Translations under genes and position numbers: made by a program | Source: Acidobacteria bacterium UBA2161 | GTDB lineage: Bacteria; Acidobacteriota; Vicinamibacteria; Vicinamibacterales; UBA823 | Length of the DNA stretch: 64,000 nucleotides | Direction of reading: 5' to 3' | NCBI GenBank assembly: GCA_002328835.1 | Contig: DCWN01000025.1 | Coordinates: forward strand, 16,257 to 80,256 | Notes under the pieces: model-generated | The model's database searches: none | What the model saw: only the letters and a program-made list of their open reading frames with translations | Told to the model about the DNA's origin: nothing | In this document: positions 49,961 through 58,819 of the stretch, piece by piece | Layout: the number at the start of each line of letters is the position of its first letter | Position numbering within the stretch: position 1 is the stretch's first letter

Positions 49961-50220
49961 CGTTGCCGCGTGAAGCCGTGGCGCGCGGCGATGTTTGATC
50001 TCGCGGTCCCAGGCGTGATACTGATTGGGGATTCGGTTTGCCCAAGGGCGAGCCACCGTACGATGTCGAACGCATCTTCCGCCTCGGCCACGTCGTCCTC
50101 CACGATCGCACTCGCGACCGCGGCCGCGATCTGTCCGATCTGTTCCTGTTGTTGCACGACGATGATGCCTGGAACCAGCGGATGAGATAGACCTGATCGG
50201 CACCTTACGAGGCCAGTTTC
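49961..50220. other. Uncertain coding region before the siroheme operon
   Basis: A plus-strand frame ending TAG at 50188-50190 reads KGEPPYDVERIFRLGHVVLH and LSDLFLLLHDDDAWNQRM, but it lacks a good start. The complementary frame (50157 leftwards) is also open and helical. I cannot decide which, if either, is real. A strong terminator follows at 50221. Confidence 0.3.
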
Positions 50221-50260
50221 AGGGCCATCATCCGGTTCCCGGATGATGGCCCTTTTTTTT
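50221..50260 (+). terminator. Strong rho-independent terminator
   Basis: A 15-bp perfect stem (AGGGCCATCATCCGG at 50221-50235 with its complement at 50239-50253), a 3-base loop and an eight-T tract to 50260. It ends transcription from the sortilin/DinB side. The next start codon is only 22 bp away at 50283. Confidence 0.93.
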
Positions 50261-50282
50261 GTCCCTGAAGCCTGAGAGCGTG

Positions 50283-50852
50283 ATGCCGCAACTGTTTCCG
50301 ACGTTCCTCAAACTCGCCGACCGGCCGGTCCTGGTCGTGGGCGGCGGGCCGGTCGCCTACGGGAAGATCCGCCCGCTGGTGGCGGCCGGGGCCCGGGTGA
50401 CGGTCGTGGCGCCGGTGGTCACCGACGGCATCCACGGCCTGGGCGTCCGCGTGAAGGCGCGGGCCTTCGAGGAGGCCGACCTCGAGGGCGTCTGGTTCGT
50501 CGTGGCCGCCGCGCCCCCCAAGGTGAATCGGCGGGTCGGTCGCGCGGCCGAGGCGCGTCGAATCTGGGTGAACGCCGTCGACGATCCCGACGCCGCGACG
50601 GCCTACGCCCCGGCACTGGTGCGGAAGCACGGGGCGACGATTGCCGTGTCCACCGAAGGACGGGCGCCCGCCCTCGCGGGCCTGCTGCGTGAAGGACTCG
50701 AGGCGCTGCTGACGGCCGACCTCGAGGCATGGATGGGTAAAGCGGATCAGCTCCGCGCCGAGTGGCGGGGCCGCTCGACACCGATGGCCGAACGCCGGCC
50801 GCAACTGCTCGAATCGATCAACCGCCTGTACCGGGAGCGCGACACCTCATGA
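50283..50852 (+). CDS. Precorrin-2 dehydrogenase / sirohydrochlorin ferrochelatase (CysG N-domain, Met8 type)
   Basis: 189 aa. MPQLFPTFLKLADRPVLVVGGGPVAYGKIRPLVAAGARVTVV is the NAD-binding fold with GGGPVAYGK; IWVNAVDDPDAATAYAPALV carries the catalytic Asp region, and AVSTEGRAPALAGLLREGLE matches the dimer domain. It oxidises precorrin-2 and inserts iron to make siroheme. It overlaps the methyltransferase gene by ATGA and feeds the siroheme enzyme two genes on. Confidence 0.93.
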   Translation: MPQLFPTFLKLADRPVLVVGGGPVAYGKIRPLVAAGARVTVVAPVVTDGIHGLGVRVKARAFEEADLEGVWFVVAAAPPKVNRRVGRAAEARRIWVNAVDDPDAATAYAPALVRKHGATIAVSTEGRAPALAGLLREGLEALLTADLEAWMGKADQLRAEWRGRSTPMAERRPQLLESINRLYRERDTS

Positions 50853-51649
50853 CGACAATCGACCGCCGTACACCCGTTGGACATGTCTGGCTCGTGGGCG
50901 CCGGTCCCGGGGACCCCGACCTGCTGACCGTCAAGGCGCAACGGTGCCTCGCCGAAGCCGACGTGGTCTTCCACGACGCGCTGGTCGCCCCCGAGGTCGT
51001 GGCCCTGGCGGAGAGCGCGCAGCGTTTCTCCGTCGGCAAACGCGTCGGGCGTGCGCCGATCGGCCAGTCGGCGATCCAGCGCCTCTTGATCCGGACGGCG
51101 CGTCGTGGAAGACGAGTCGTCCGGTTGAAGGGCGGAGACCCGTTCGTCTTCGGTCGCGGTGGCGAGGAGGCGCTGGCGCTCGGCGCGGCCGGCGTGCCGT
51201 TCGAGGTGGTGCCGGGCTTGACGGCCGCCGTGACCGCGCCCGCCCTGGCCGACATCCCCGTCACGCATCGCGGCGCCGCGTCGGGATTCGTCGTCCTGAC
51301 CGGCCACGACGACGCGGCGAGCGATACGCTCCTGGCGCGCATGGCGCCGGGCTCGCTCACCCTGGTCGTGTTGATGGGGCTTCGCCGCCGGCGTCAGCTG
51401 GCGAGTCGCTTGAAACGGCACGGATGGCCGGCGGCGACCCCGGTGGCGATCATCTGCGATGCCGGGACCCGCCACGCCGACGTCTGGCGGGGGACACTCG
51501 ATCGCCTCGCGCGCGAGCCCCTCGATCTGCCGGCGAACGCGGCCGGCACAATCGTCGTTGGCGACGTCGTGACGGTCGGTGCCCGCATTGCCGCCGCGAG
51601 GCCGCACACCAGCCCGAGTGCGGCCGGCGGTCGCAGCGCTGTGCGATAG
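50849..51649 (+). CDS. cobA: Uroporphyrinogen-III C-methyltransferase
   Basis: 266 aa. Motifs of SUMT: GHVWLVGAGPGDPDLLTVKAQRCL, DVVFHDALVAPEVV, VVRLKGGDPFVFGRGGEE, VPFEVVPGLTAAVTAPALADIPVTHRG and LVVLMGLRRR. It methylates uroporphyrinogen III twice with S-adenosylmethionine to give precorrin-2. ATG 50849 overlaps the TGA of the dehydrogenase. Together with the preceding gene it rebuilds CysG as two proteins. Confidence 0.95.
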   Translation: MTTIDRRTPVGHVWLVGAGPGDPDLLTVKAQRCLAEADVVFHDALVAPEVVALAESAQRFSVGKRVGRAPIGQSAIQRLLIRTARRGRRVVRLKGGDPFVFGRGGEEALALGAAGVPFEVVPGLTAAVTAPALADIPVTHRGAASGFVVLTGHDDAASDTLLARMAPGSLTLVVLMGLRRRRQLASRLKRHGWPAATPVAIICDAGTRHADVWRGTLDRLAREPLDLPANAAGTIVVGDVVTVGARIAAARPHTSPSAAGGRSAVR

Positions 51650-51661
51650 AAAGGACGAGTC

Positions 51662-53518
51662 ATGGACGCCATCGAAGACCGGAAGATTGCAGGCCGCGGC
51701 AGCGTGACGTTCGCCGACGAGGCCGACATCGACGAATTCGTCGACACGCTCGGACAGTTCGAGCGCGGCGAGCTGTCGGCAGACGAGTGGCGAGCGTTCA
51801 GGTTGGTGCGCGGCACCTACGGCCAGCGGCAGACCGACGACGCGCAGATGCTTCGCGTGAAGATTCCCCAGGGGATCCTGTCCGCTGCGCAGCTGCAGGC
51901 GCTCGCGGACGTGGCCGAGCGGCACTCCCGCGGGTTCGGGCACATCACGACGCGTCAGAATCTCCAGTTTCACTTCATGAAGCTGGACGACGTCGAACCG
52001 GCGATGCGGCGGCTGGCCGCGGCCGGGCTCACGACCCGCGAAGCATGCGGCAACACCGTGCGCAACGTCACGGCGTGCCCCTACGCCGGCACCGCGGCGG
52101 ACGAAGCGTTCGACGTGACGCCCTACGCCGACGCGATGTCGCGCTATCTCCTTCGCCACTCGCTGAGCGCGTCGCTGCCGCGGAAGTTCAAGATCGCGTT
52201 CGAAGGCTGCCCGACCGACCACGCGCTGACGGCGATCAACGACATCGGCTGGCGCGCCCGGGTCCATCAGTCCGCGATCGGGTCGGTTCGTGGATTCCGT
52301 GCGACGGTCGGCGGCGGAACGTCGATCCTCTCCCGATCGGGCCGGGAACTGTTCGACTTCCTCCCCGCGGGCGAGATGCTGCTGGTGGCCGAGGCGATTC
52401 TCCGGGTGTTCCACCGTTTTGGGGACTACGAACACAAGCAGCGGAATCGGATGAAGTTCCTGATCGACTCCATGGGGTGGACCGCGTGGCGCCGCGAACT
52501 GGTCCTGGCACTCGATGGCTGCCGGGCCGAAGGGATCGGGGTGTTGCCGTTCGATCCCGACCGGCCACCGGTCGAGGCGGCACCCGACTGGGATCGCGGA
52601 CCGGCGCCAGCCGTCTTCGACGTCGCCTCGCGATTGCTCGAGGCGCGCCCCACCTCTGGGCCGGGGCTGCACCCGAAGCCGCGCGCGATCTTGCCGATGA
52701 TGATGCCGAACGGCGATCTCGATCGCTGGCAGGCGACCAACGTGCGCGCCCAGCGCCAGGAGGGCTACGCGCTCGTCGTGGCGACCGTGCCGCTCGGCGA
52801 CCTGACAGGCGCGCAGCTGCGAGTCCTCGCCGACCTGTCCGCGGTCTATGGCGATGGCACCGTCCGCGTGACACCCGAACAGAACCTGTTGTTCCGCTGG
52901 GTGCCCGCCGTCGAGGTGTTCGAGCTGTACCAGCGCCTTGCGGCGGCCGGACTCAGCCTGCCCGGTGCCGGCACGGTGGCCGATGTCACCAGCTGCCCGG
53001 GTGCGGAGTCGTGCCGCATCGCGGTCACGCAGTCGCGCGGGCTGGCCTCGCTACTCGGGGAACTGCTGCACGGCCGCCCCGATCTGGTCGCGGCCGTGCC
53101 CGACTTGAAGATCAAGATCAGCGGGTGCCCGAACGGCTGCGGCCACCATCACATCGCCGGTCTCGGGCTCCAGGGCAGCCTGCGCAGGATCGGCTCGAGG
53201 GTCGTGCCGCACTATTTCGTCACCCTCGGTGGCGGGGTTGGCCAGCGGGAGGCCAGCTTCGGCCGGCTAGCAGCCAAGATCCCGGCGCGCCGGCTCCCCG
53301 AAGCGCTCGAACGCTTGGTCCGCCTCTACCTCGCCGAACGCGAGGAGAGCGAAGGTGCCGTGCAGTTCTTTCAGAGGGTCGATCTCGACCGCGTCAGGCA
53401 GCGCCTCGGCGACCTCGAATCGCTCGCGCCGGAAGCCCTCGTGCCCGCCGACTACGTCGACCTCGGCGAGACGGTGGAGTTTCGGCCGGAGATTCAGCAG
53501 GGCGAGTGCAGCGCGTAG
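51662..53518 (+). CDS. Ferredoxin-type nitrite/sulfite reductase (siroheme and 4Fe-4S)
   Basis: 618 aa. Two ferredoxin-like repeats are seen (FAVRG-type QMLRVKIPQGILSAAQLQAL, and EGYALVVATVPLGDLTGAQL). The 4Fe-4S/siroheme ligands are DVTSCPGAESC (C-x5-C) and KISGCPNGCG (C-x3-C) in the C-terminal half, with GHITTRQNLQFHF and TACPYAG in the first half. It reduces nitrite to ammonia or sulfite to sulfide by six electrons. Sequence alone does not settle the substrate. The neighbouring siroheme genes supply its cofactor. Confidence 0.93.
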   Translation: MDAIEDRKIAGRGSVTFADEADIDEFVDTLGQFERGELSADEWRAFRLVRGTYGQRQTDDAQMLRVKIPQGILSAAQLQALADVAERHSRGFGHITTRQNLQFHFMKLDDVEPAMRRLAAAGLTTREACGNTVRNVTACPYAGTAADEAFDVTPYADAMSRYLLRHSLSASLPRKFKIAFEGCPTDHALTAINDIGWRARVHQSAIGSVRGFRATVGGGTSILSRSGRELFDFLPAGEMLLVAEAILRVFHRFGDYEHKQRNRMKFLIDSMGWTAWRRELVLALDGCRAEGIGVLPFDPDRPPVEAAPDWDRGPAPAVFDVASRLLEARPTSGPGLHPKPRAILPMMMPNGDLDRWQATNVRAQRQEGYALVVATVPLGDLTGAQLRVLADLSAVYGDGTVRVTPEQNLLFRWVPAVEVFELYQRLAAAGLSLPGAGTVADVTSCPGAESCRIAVTQSRGLASLLGELLHGRPDLVAAVPDLKIKISGCPNGCGHHHIAGLGLQGSLRRIGSRVVPHYFVTLGGGVGQREASFGRLAAKIPARRLPEALERLVRLYLAEREESEGAVQFFQRVDLDRVRQRLGDLESLAPEALVPADYVDLGETVEFRPEIQQGECSA

Positions 53519-53594
53519 TCGGGTGCGCCAAGGGCTTCGCCGCCGGCGATCCGGGGTAAACTCACGCCGGGCGCGCCGACGCGCACCCGCCGTC

Positions 53595-54509
53595 ATGCCG
53601 CTGGTCGATCGAGCCATCGCCTCGCTGTTGCCGCTCGTGCCGAAGCCGTTCGTGCGAGCCGTGGCCCGCCCCTACATCGCCGGTGAGACCGTCGCCGAGC
53701 TGGTCGCCGCCCTCACGCGGCTCAACCACGACGGCTGCATGGCGGCAGCCGGCATGCTCGGCGAGTTGGTCGAGAGCCCAGACGAAGCCGAGGCCGCCGT
53801 GCGCGGGTACCAATCGGTCCTCGAGGCCATCGAGCGGCGCAACATCGAGAGCAACATCCATGTCAAACCGACACACCTCGGCCTGAAGATCGACGAGACC
53901 TTCTGCTTCGAGAATCTGCGGCGCCTGGCCGAGGCGGCCCGCGAACGTGACAACTTCGTCCGGATCGACATGGAGGATGCCAGCTGCACGACGGCGACGC
54001 TGGCCCTGCATGCGCGGCTGCGCGAGGAGTTCGACAATGTCGGCATCGCGATCCAGGCCTATTTGCGCCGGAGCCTCGACGACGTCCGCGCGTTGACCAC
54101 GATGCCGACGCCTCCCAACGTGCGCCTCTGCAAGGGGGTCTACATTGAGCCGCGGACGGTCGCCTACCGCCAGCGCGAAATCATTCAGGACAATTTCGTC
54201 TGGCTGCTGCAGGAGTTGCTCGACGCCGGGTGCTATGTCGGCATCGCGACGCACGACGAGCACCTGGTCTGGCGGGCCGCCCAGATCATCGATCGGATGC
54301 GGCTCGATCCATCGCGCTACGAGTTCCAGATGCTGCTGGGCGTCCAGCCGTCGCTGCGCCGGATCATCCTCGACGCGGGGCATCGGCTCCGGGTGGCCGC
54401 GCCGTTCGGTCCACAGTGGTATCCCTATTCCGTGAGACGACTCAGGAAGAACCCCGCGATCGTAAAGCATGTGATCCAGGCGATGTTCAGCCGCGAGCGG
54501 TGGGCCTGA
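53595..54509 (+). CDS. Proline dehydrogenase family protein
   Basis: 304 aa, the stand-alone PRODH barrel. Seen: AELVAALTRLNHDGCMAAAGML, NIHVKPTHLGLKID, FVRIDMEDASCTTATLAL, VGIAIQAYLRRSLDDVR, VRLCKGVYIEPRTVAYR, YVGIATHDEHLVW, YEFQMLLGVQPSLRR and the proline-binding end WYPYSVRRLRKNP (paired Arg residues). The enzyme oxidises proline with FAD. It lies upstream of an Xaa-Pro peptidase gene, matching use of proline-rich peptides. Confidence 0.93.
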   Translation: MPLVDRAIASLLPLVPKPFVRAVARPYIAGETVAELVAALTRLNHDGCMAAAGMLGELVESPDEAEAAVRGYQSVLEAIERRNIESNIHVKPTHLGLKIDETFCFENLRRLAEAARERDNFVRIDMEDASCTTATLALHARLREEFDNVGIAIQAYLRRSLDDVRALTTMPTPPNVRLCKGVYIEPRTVAYRQREIIQDNFVWLLQELLDAGCYVGIATHDEHLVWRAAQIIDRMRLDPSRYEFQMLLGVQPSLRRIILDAGHRLRVAAPFGPQWYPYSVRRLRKNPAIVKHVIQAMFSRERWA

Positions 54510-54529
54510 CTACTCGATAGGAGGAGATG

Positions 54530-55789
54530 ATGGTTGATCGACGAGGTTTCCTGAGGGCGTCCGCGGTGACGGCGGGTGCCGCGCTGGTTGGGAGGCCGGC
54601 CGTGTCGGCGCACGATCTGCCGGAGTCGATCCAGAATCTGCGGCCGATGACCGACGGGATCGTGCCGATCAGCGATGACGAACGTCGCGGCCGCCTCGAC
54701 AAGGCGCGGCGACTCATGGCCGAACATCAGATTAACGCCATCTACATGGAAGGCGGTTCGGGCCTCTTCTACTACACCGGCGTGCGGTGGGGAAACAGCG
54801 AGCGGATGTTCGCGATGGTGCTGCCGGCGCGCGGCGCGCCGGCCTACGTCTGCCCGAAATTCGAGGAAGAACGTGCGCGAGAGCTGATTCGATTCGGCGA
54901 CGATATCCGGACCTGGGAGGAGGACGAGAGCCCGTACCGACGTGTGGCCGAGATCTTCCGCGATCGAGGCATCACCACCGGCCGCGTCGGCTTCGAGGAG
55001 CGGGTCCGGTTCTTTCTCTACGACGGGATCCGGCAGGAAGCGCCGCACCTGGAGTACGTGAGCGCGGATCCGATCACCATCGGCTGCCGCGTCGCCAAGT
55101 CCGAGGCCGAGCTGGCGCTGATGCAGCGCGCGAACGACATCACGATCGCCGCCTACAAGGCGACGATCGCGACGCTCCACGAGGGCATGACGAAGGAGGA
55201 GTTCCGTGCGAACTCGGCGGCCGCGCACGACGCGCTCGGCGCGTCGGGCGCGATCGGGGTCAACTTCGGTGAATCGACGGCCTATCCGCACGGCAGCATC
55301 CAGCCGCGGCACCTCCGCGAGGGCGACATCGTCTTGATGGACGGCGGCTGCAAGGTCGAGGGCTACAGTTCGGACATCAGCCGGACGATCGTCTTCGGCG
55401 CGCCGACCGACCGGCAGCGCGAGATCTGGGATCTGGAGCGCCGCGCCCAGGACGCCGCCCTCACGGCGGCCGAGATCGGCGTGCCCTGTGAGGACGTCGA
55501 CGCGGCCGCGCGCAAGGTGATCATCGACGCGGGCTTCGGGCCAGACTACCTGGTGCCCGGGCTGCCGCACCGCACTGGCCACGGGATCGGCCTCGACGGC
55601 CACGAGTGGGTCAACCTCGTGCGCGGCAACACGACGCCGTTGGCGCGCGGCATGTGCTTCAGCGACGAGCCGATGGTGGCGATCTACGGCGAGTTCGGCA
55701 TCCGGCTCGAGGACTGTTTCTACATGACCGACGAGGGCCCGCGGCTGTTCACGCGGCAGAGCCCGTCGGTCGAGGAGCCGTTCGGTTAG
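54530..55789 (+). CDS. M24 family Xaa-Pro aminopeptidase/dipeptidase, Tat-exported
   Basis: 419 aa. Of two adjacent ATGs, 54530 has the better spacing to GGAGG. VDRRGFLRASAVTAGAALVG is a Tat leader. The M24 metal ligands are all present: VLMDGGCKVEGYSSDISRT (two Asp), HRTGHGIGLDGHE (His), MCFSDEPMVAI (Glu) and FGIRLEDCFYM (Glu). The N-terminal creatinase-like domain contains IYMEGGSGLFYYTGVRWG. It releases proline-containing peptides in the periplasm; a proline dehydrogenase gene precedes it. Confidence 0.93.
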   Translation: MVDRRGFLRASAVTAGAALVGRPAVSAHDLPESIQNLRPMTDGIVPISDDERRGRLDKARRLMAEHQINAIYMEGGSGLFYYTGVRWGNSERMFAMVLPARGAPAYVCPKFEEERARELIRFGDDIRTWEEDESPYRRVAEIFRDRGITTGRVGFEERVRFFLYDGIRQEAPHLEYVSADPITIGCRVAKSEAELALMQRANDITIAAYKATIATLHEGMTKEEFRANSAAAHDALGASGAIGVNFGESTAYPHGSIQPRHLREGDIVLMDGGCKVEGYSSDISRTIVFGAPTDRQREIWDLERRAQDAALTAAEIGVPCEDVDAAARKVIIDAGFGPDYLVPGLPHRTGHGIGLDGHEWVNLVRGNTTPLARGMCFSDEPMVAIYGEFGIRLEDCFYMTDEGPRLFTRQSPSVEEPFG

Positions 55790-55794
55790 TGAGG

Positions 55795-56601
55795 ATGGCG
55801 GAGATTCATCCAGGCGCATTCGTCGACCCCGACGCGGATCTGGCCAACGATGTCATCGTCGGGCCTGGCGCGGTCGTCGAGGCGGGCGTGGCGATCGGTC
55901 CCGGCAGCCGGATCGGTCCACACGCGGTGCTGCATCGTGGCACGACGATCGCCGAGCAGGTATCGGTCGCGGTTGGTGCCGTGATCGGTGGGGCGCCCCA
56001 GGTTCTGAAATTCGGCGGCGGCGAGAGCGGTGTGTCGATCGGCCCGCGGACGGCCGTCCGGGAGTACGTGACGGTCCACCGGTGCTCCGAGCCGGGGGGC
56101 CTCACGCGCGTCGGCGCCGACTGCATGCTGATGGCGACGAGCCATGTCGCACACGAGTGCGTGCTCGGCGATGGTGTCGTCCTGGCCAATGGGGCGACGC
56201 TGGCCGGGCACGTGACGCTCGCCGACCGCGTCTTCGTCTCGGGCCACGCCCAGATGCATCAGTTCGTACGGGTGGGCCACCTGGTGATGATCGGCGGCGG
56301 ATCGAAGGTCCTCAAGGACCTGCCGCCGTACTGCGTCGCCGACGGGCATCCCGCGCGGCTGTTCGGCCTGAACACCGTCGGCCTGCGCCGCGCGGGTCTT
56401 GACGCCGAGCGCGTTCAGGCGATCAAGGAGGCCTACCAGACGCTGTTCGGTGCGGGCGCATCGCTGGAGGCGGCGCTGGCCTCGCTCGATCGGCTGGGCC
56501 GCAACGGCAATCCGGTCTGCGCCGAGTTCGCGGCGTTCGTGCGTGCCTCGAAGCGCGGGATCGCGCGGCCTGGCCGCTCGGGCGGACAGGCTCTCGTCTA
56601 G
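55795..56601 (+). CDS. lpxA: UDP-N-acetylglucosamine O-acyltransferase
   Basis: 268 aa. A left-handed beta-helix of hexapeptides begins at MAEIHPGAFVDPDADLAND, continues NDVIVGPGAVVEAGVAIGPG, and the catalytic His120 is in MATSHVAHECVLGDGVVLANG. The C-terminal helices (GLNTVGLRRAGLDAERVQAI) bind acyl chain and partner. It performs the first lipid A step. The ATG is 3 bp after the M24 stop. lpxD is distant at 40706, so the genes are not clustered as in many Gram-negatives. Confidence 0.96.
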   Translation: MAEIHPGAFVDPDADLANDVIVGPGAVVEAGVAIGPGSRIGPHAVLHRGTTIAEQVSVAVGAVIGGAPQVLKFGGGESGVSIGPRTAVREYVTVHRCSEPGGLTRVGADCMLMATSHVAHECVLGDGVVLANGATLAGHVTLADRVFVSGHAQMHQFVRVGHLVMIGGGSKVLKDLPPYCVADGHPARLFGLNTVGLRRAGLDAERVQAIKEAYQTLFGAGASLEAALASLDRLGRNGNPVCAEFAAFVRASKRGIARPGRSGGQALV

Positions 56602-56617
56602 GCCCCAGGCTTCCGAC

Positions 56618-58177
56618 TTACTGTCCTGCCCGTGCCTCTGGCAGCGGCTTGCGCGGCAGCGGCGCGTCGCGATTGGCCGCGTGATAGACGAACGACGCGA
56701 CGATGACGGCGTTCTGCATCATGTCAGCCGGCTGAATCCGCTCGTACAGATCGAGGTTCGTGTGGTGCGTTCGGGTCCCGTACTCGACGGGGTCCTGGAT
56801 GAACTGAAAGCCGGGCAGGCCGACCGCGTCGAAGGAGAGGTGGTCAGTGCCCCCTGTGTTGCGGATCGCCAGCGTCGTCATCCCCAGATTCGCGAATGGT
56901 TCCATCCAAGCTTCGAACAGCGGCGCGATCGCTTCGTTCCCTTGCAGGTAGACGCCGCGGATGGCGCCGGTGCCGTTGTCGAGGTTGAAGTAGCCTGACA
57001 ACTTCGCGTGCTCCGGCTCGAGCACCATCGTGTCGCGGTCGCCGAAGTGTTGCCGCACGTAGGCACGCGAACCGATGAGTCCCTGCTCCTCGCCGGTCCA
57101 GAGCGCCAGCCGGACGGTCCGCCTCAACTCCAGCCGCGTGGCGGCGAGGATCCGGATCGCCTCCAGCATGACCGCGGAACCTGAGGCGTTGTCTGTGGCG
57201 CCGGTGCCGGCGTGCCAGGAGTCGAAATGCGCACCCAGCATCACGACCTCGTCGGCCCTTTCGGTGCCGGGCAGTTCGGCCACGATGTTGAACGAGTCGA
57301 GCGTGTCGTCGTAGAACTGGTTCTGGACATCCAGCTCGAGCGTCACCGGGATCTCCTTCTCGAGCATCCGCGCGATCCGTCCGTAGTGCTCGGTGGCGAA
57401 GACCAACTGCGGTGCAACCGGCGGATCGTCGGGGTTGCGCGAGCCACCGCTGCCGACGCGTACGCTGCCGCTGTCGCCACGGCCGCTGCCTGGCTCGATC
57501 AGTGCGGCCACGCTCTCGTCGAGAAAGAACTGCATCCGCCGCGCGGCGAACTCCCGGTCGCCGCGGCCGAAGCGGCGCGGCTGGCCTGACGGATCGGGCT
57601 GCAGTGCGAGGCTGGCGAGGTCGTCGTCGGTGAAGCGGCGACCCGGCGGCTCGAACAGCGCGTCGACGGGCGGCGTCGGTGCGGTCAACACGGCCTTGCC
57701 GCCGAGGGTCCCGCGGTGCTGCTCGATGTCCGCGTCGTTGCGGATGACGGCCACGACGGCCTCCGCCCGCACCGGCCCCGACGTGCCCGGCGTCCAGGCC
57801 TTCGCATAGGCGATGATCGGGAACGCCTGCGGCGAGACGGCCAGTGCGACGGTGCGGGCGTTGGCCCAGCCGCGTCCGAACGGGAACTCCTCGAGACGGA
57901 CGGTCTCCATTCCCCACTCGCGCAGCTTTTCGACCGTGTAGTCGGCGGCCGCCCTGGCGTTGGGCGAGCCGGTGAGTCTGGGGCCGTGGACGTCGGTGAG
58001 GTACTCGAGCGTCTCCATGATCTGCGAGCCCTGAAACCCTTCGGCCTTGATCCTGTAGATCGCGTCGAGGTCGACTGGCTCCCGGCTCTGAGCCGTCAGC
58101 GTCGCCGTGGCGGCGACCAGCACCGCCGCGCAGATCTTCCTCATCCGACCGATCTGATGGTTGCGGAGATTCGACAT
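56618..58177 (-). CDS. M28 family metallopeptidase, secreted
   Basis: 519 aa. ATG 58177 has GAGAGG upstream; the signal region is RMRKICAAVLVAATATLTAQ. A PA insert lies near residues 120-270. Zinc residues: GAHFDSWHAGTGATDNASGS (His, Asp), ALWTGEEQGLIGS (Glu pair), NLDNGTG (Asp) and NTGGTDHLSFDAVG (His). It is probably an aminopeptidase or carboxypeptidase acting on extracellular peptides; only the catalytic motifs are shared with the M28 protein at 14507. Confidence 0.92.
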   Translation of the reverse strand: MSNLRNHQIGRMRKICAAVLVAATATLTAQSREPVDLDAIYRIKAEGFQGSQIMETLEYLTDVHGPRLTGSPNARAAADYTVEKLREWGMETVRLEEFPFGRGWANARTVALAVSPQAFPIIAYAKAWTPGTSGPVRAEAVVAVIRNDADIEQHRGTLGGKAVLTAPTPPVDALFEPPGRRFTDDDLASLALQPDPSGQPRRFGRGDREFAARRMQFFLDESVAALIEPGSGRGDSGSVRVGSGGSRNPDDPPVAPQLVFATEHYGRIARMLEKEIPVTLELDVQNQFYDDTLDSFNIVAELPGTERADEVVMLGAHFDSWHAGTGATDNASGSAVMLEAIRILAATRLELRRTVRLALWTGEEQGLIGSRAYVRQHFGDRDTMVLEPEHAKLSGYFNLDNGTGAIRGVYLQGNEAIAPLFEAWMEPFANLGMTTLAIRNTGGTDHLSFDAVGLPGFQFIQDPVEYGTRTHHTNLDLYERIQPADMMQNAVIVASFVYHAANRDAPLPRKPLPEARAGQ

Positions 58178-58335
58178 CGAGTGCCTCTCTAGCAGGAGAT
58201 CAGCAGCGAGAGACCGGCGTGGCTCTGCCTCTGATCCGATGATCCGTTCGGTCATCATACTGTAGCCCGCGGGCAACGCCGGCGACCGCGCCAGCCGGGT
58301 CGATCCGATGGCGGCGCTGAGGTATGAATAGTTAG

Positions 58336-58815
58336 ATGACCGTCGCACTCTGGATACTTGCCGGGCTGCTGATCGTGCTGGGCGTCGTCGGGACGGTGGT
58401 ACCGGTGCTCCCAGGGTCGACGTTCGTCTTCGGCGGCATGCTTCTGGCTGCCTGGATCGATGGCTTCGACCGCGTCGGGTGGCTGACCGTGTCGGTGCTT
58501 GGGCTGCTGACGTTCGCGACGGTCGGCGTCGACCTGCTCGCGACCAGCCTCGGGGCCGGCCGCCTGGGTGCGAGCCGGCTGGCGGTCGTCGGCGCGATAG
58601 CCGGAACCGTGCTTGGGCTGTTCGCCGGGCTGCCCGGCCTGCTGGTCGGGCCGTTCGTCGGTACCGTGGCGGGCGAGTTGTTGGCCAGCCGGGACATCGA
58701 GCGCGCGGGACGGGTCGGCCTCGGCACCTGGCTCGGCCTGGCCTTCGGCGTGGCCGCAAAGGTCGGCCTGGTCTTCACGATGCTGGGGATCTTCGCGACC
58801 GCGTTTGTGTTCTAG
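58336..58815 (+). CDS. DUF456 family membrane protein
   Basis: 159 aa with four to five helices: LWILAGLLIVLGVVGTVVPVLPG, WLTVSVLGLLTFATVGVDLLA, VVGAIAGTVLGLFAGLPGLLVGPFVG and LGLAFGVAAKVGLVFTMLG. The Gly/Pro-rich loops are typical of DUF456 proteins, which are small inner membrane proteins of unknown role. It converges with the ADOP gene, 4 bp apart; no terminator is visible. Confidence 0.9.
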   Translation: MTVALWILAGLLIVLGVVGTVVPVLPGSTFVFGGMLLAAWIDGFDRVGWLTVSVLGLLTFATVGVDLLATSLGAGRLGASRLAVVGAIAGTVLGLFAGLPGLLVGPFVGTVAGELLASRDIERAGRVGLGTWLGLAFGVAAKVGLVFTMLGIFATAFVF

Positions 58816-58819
58816 ATCC

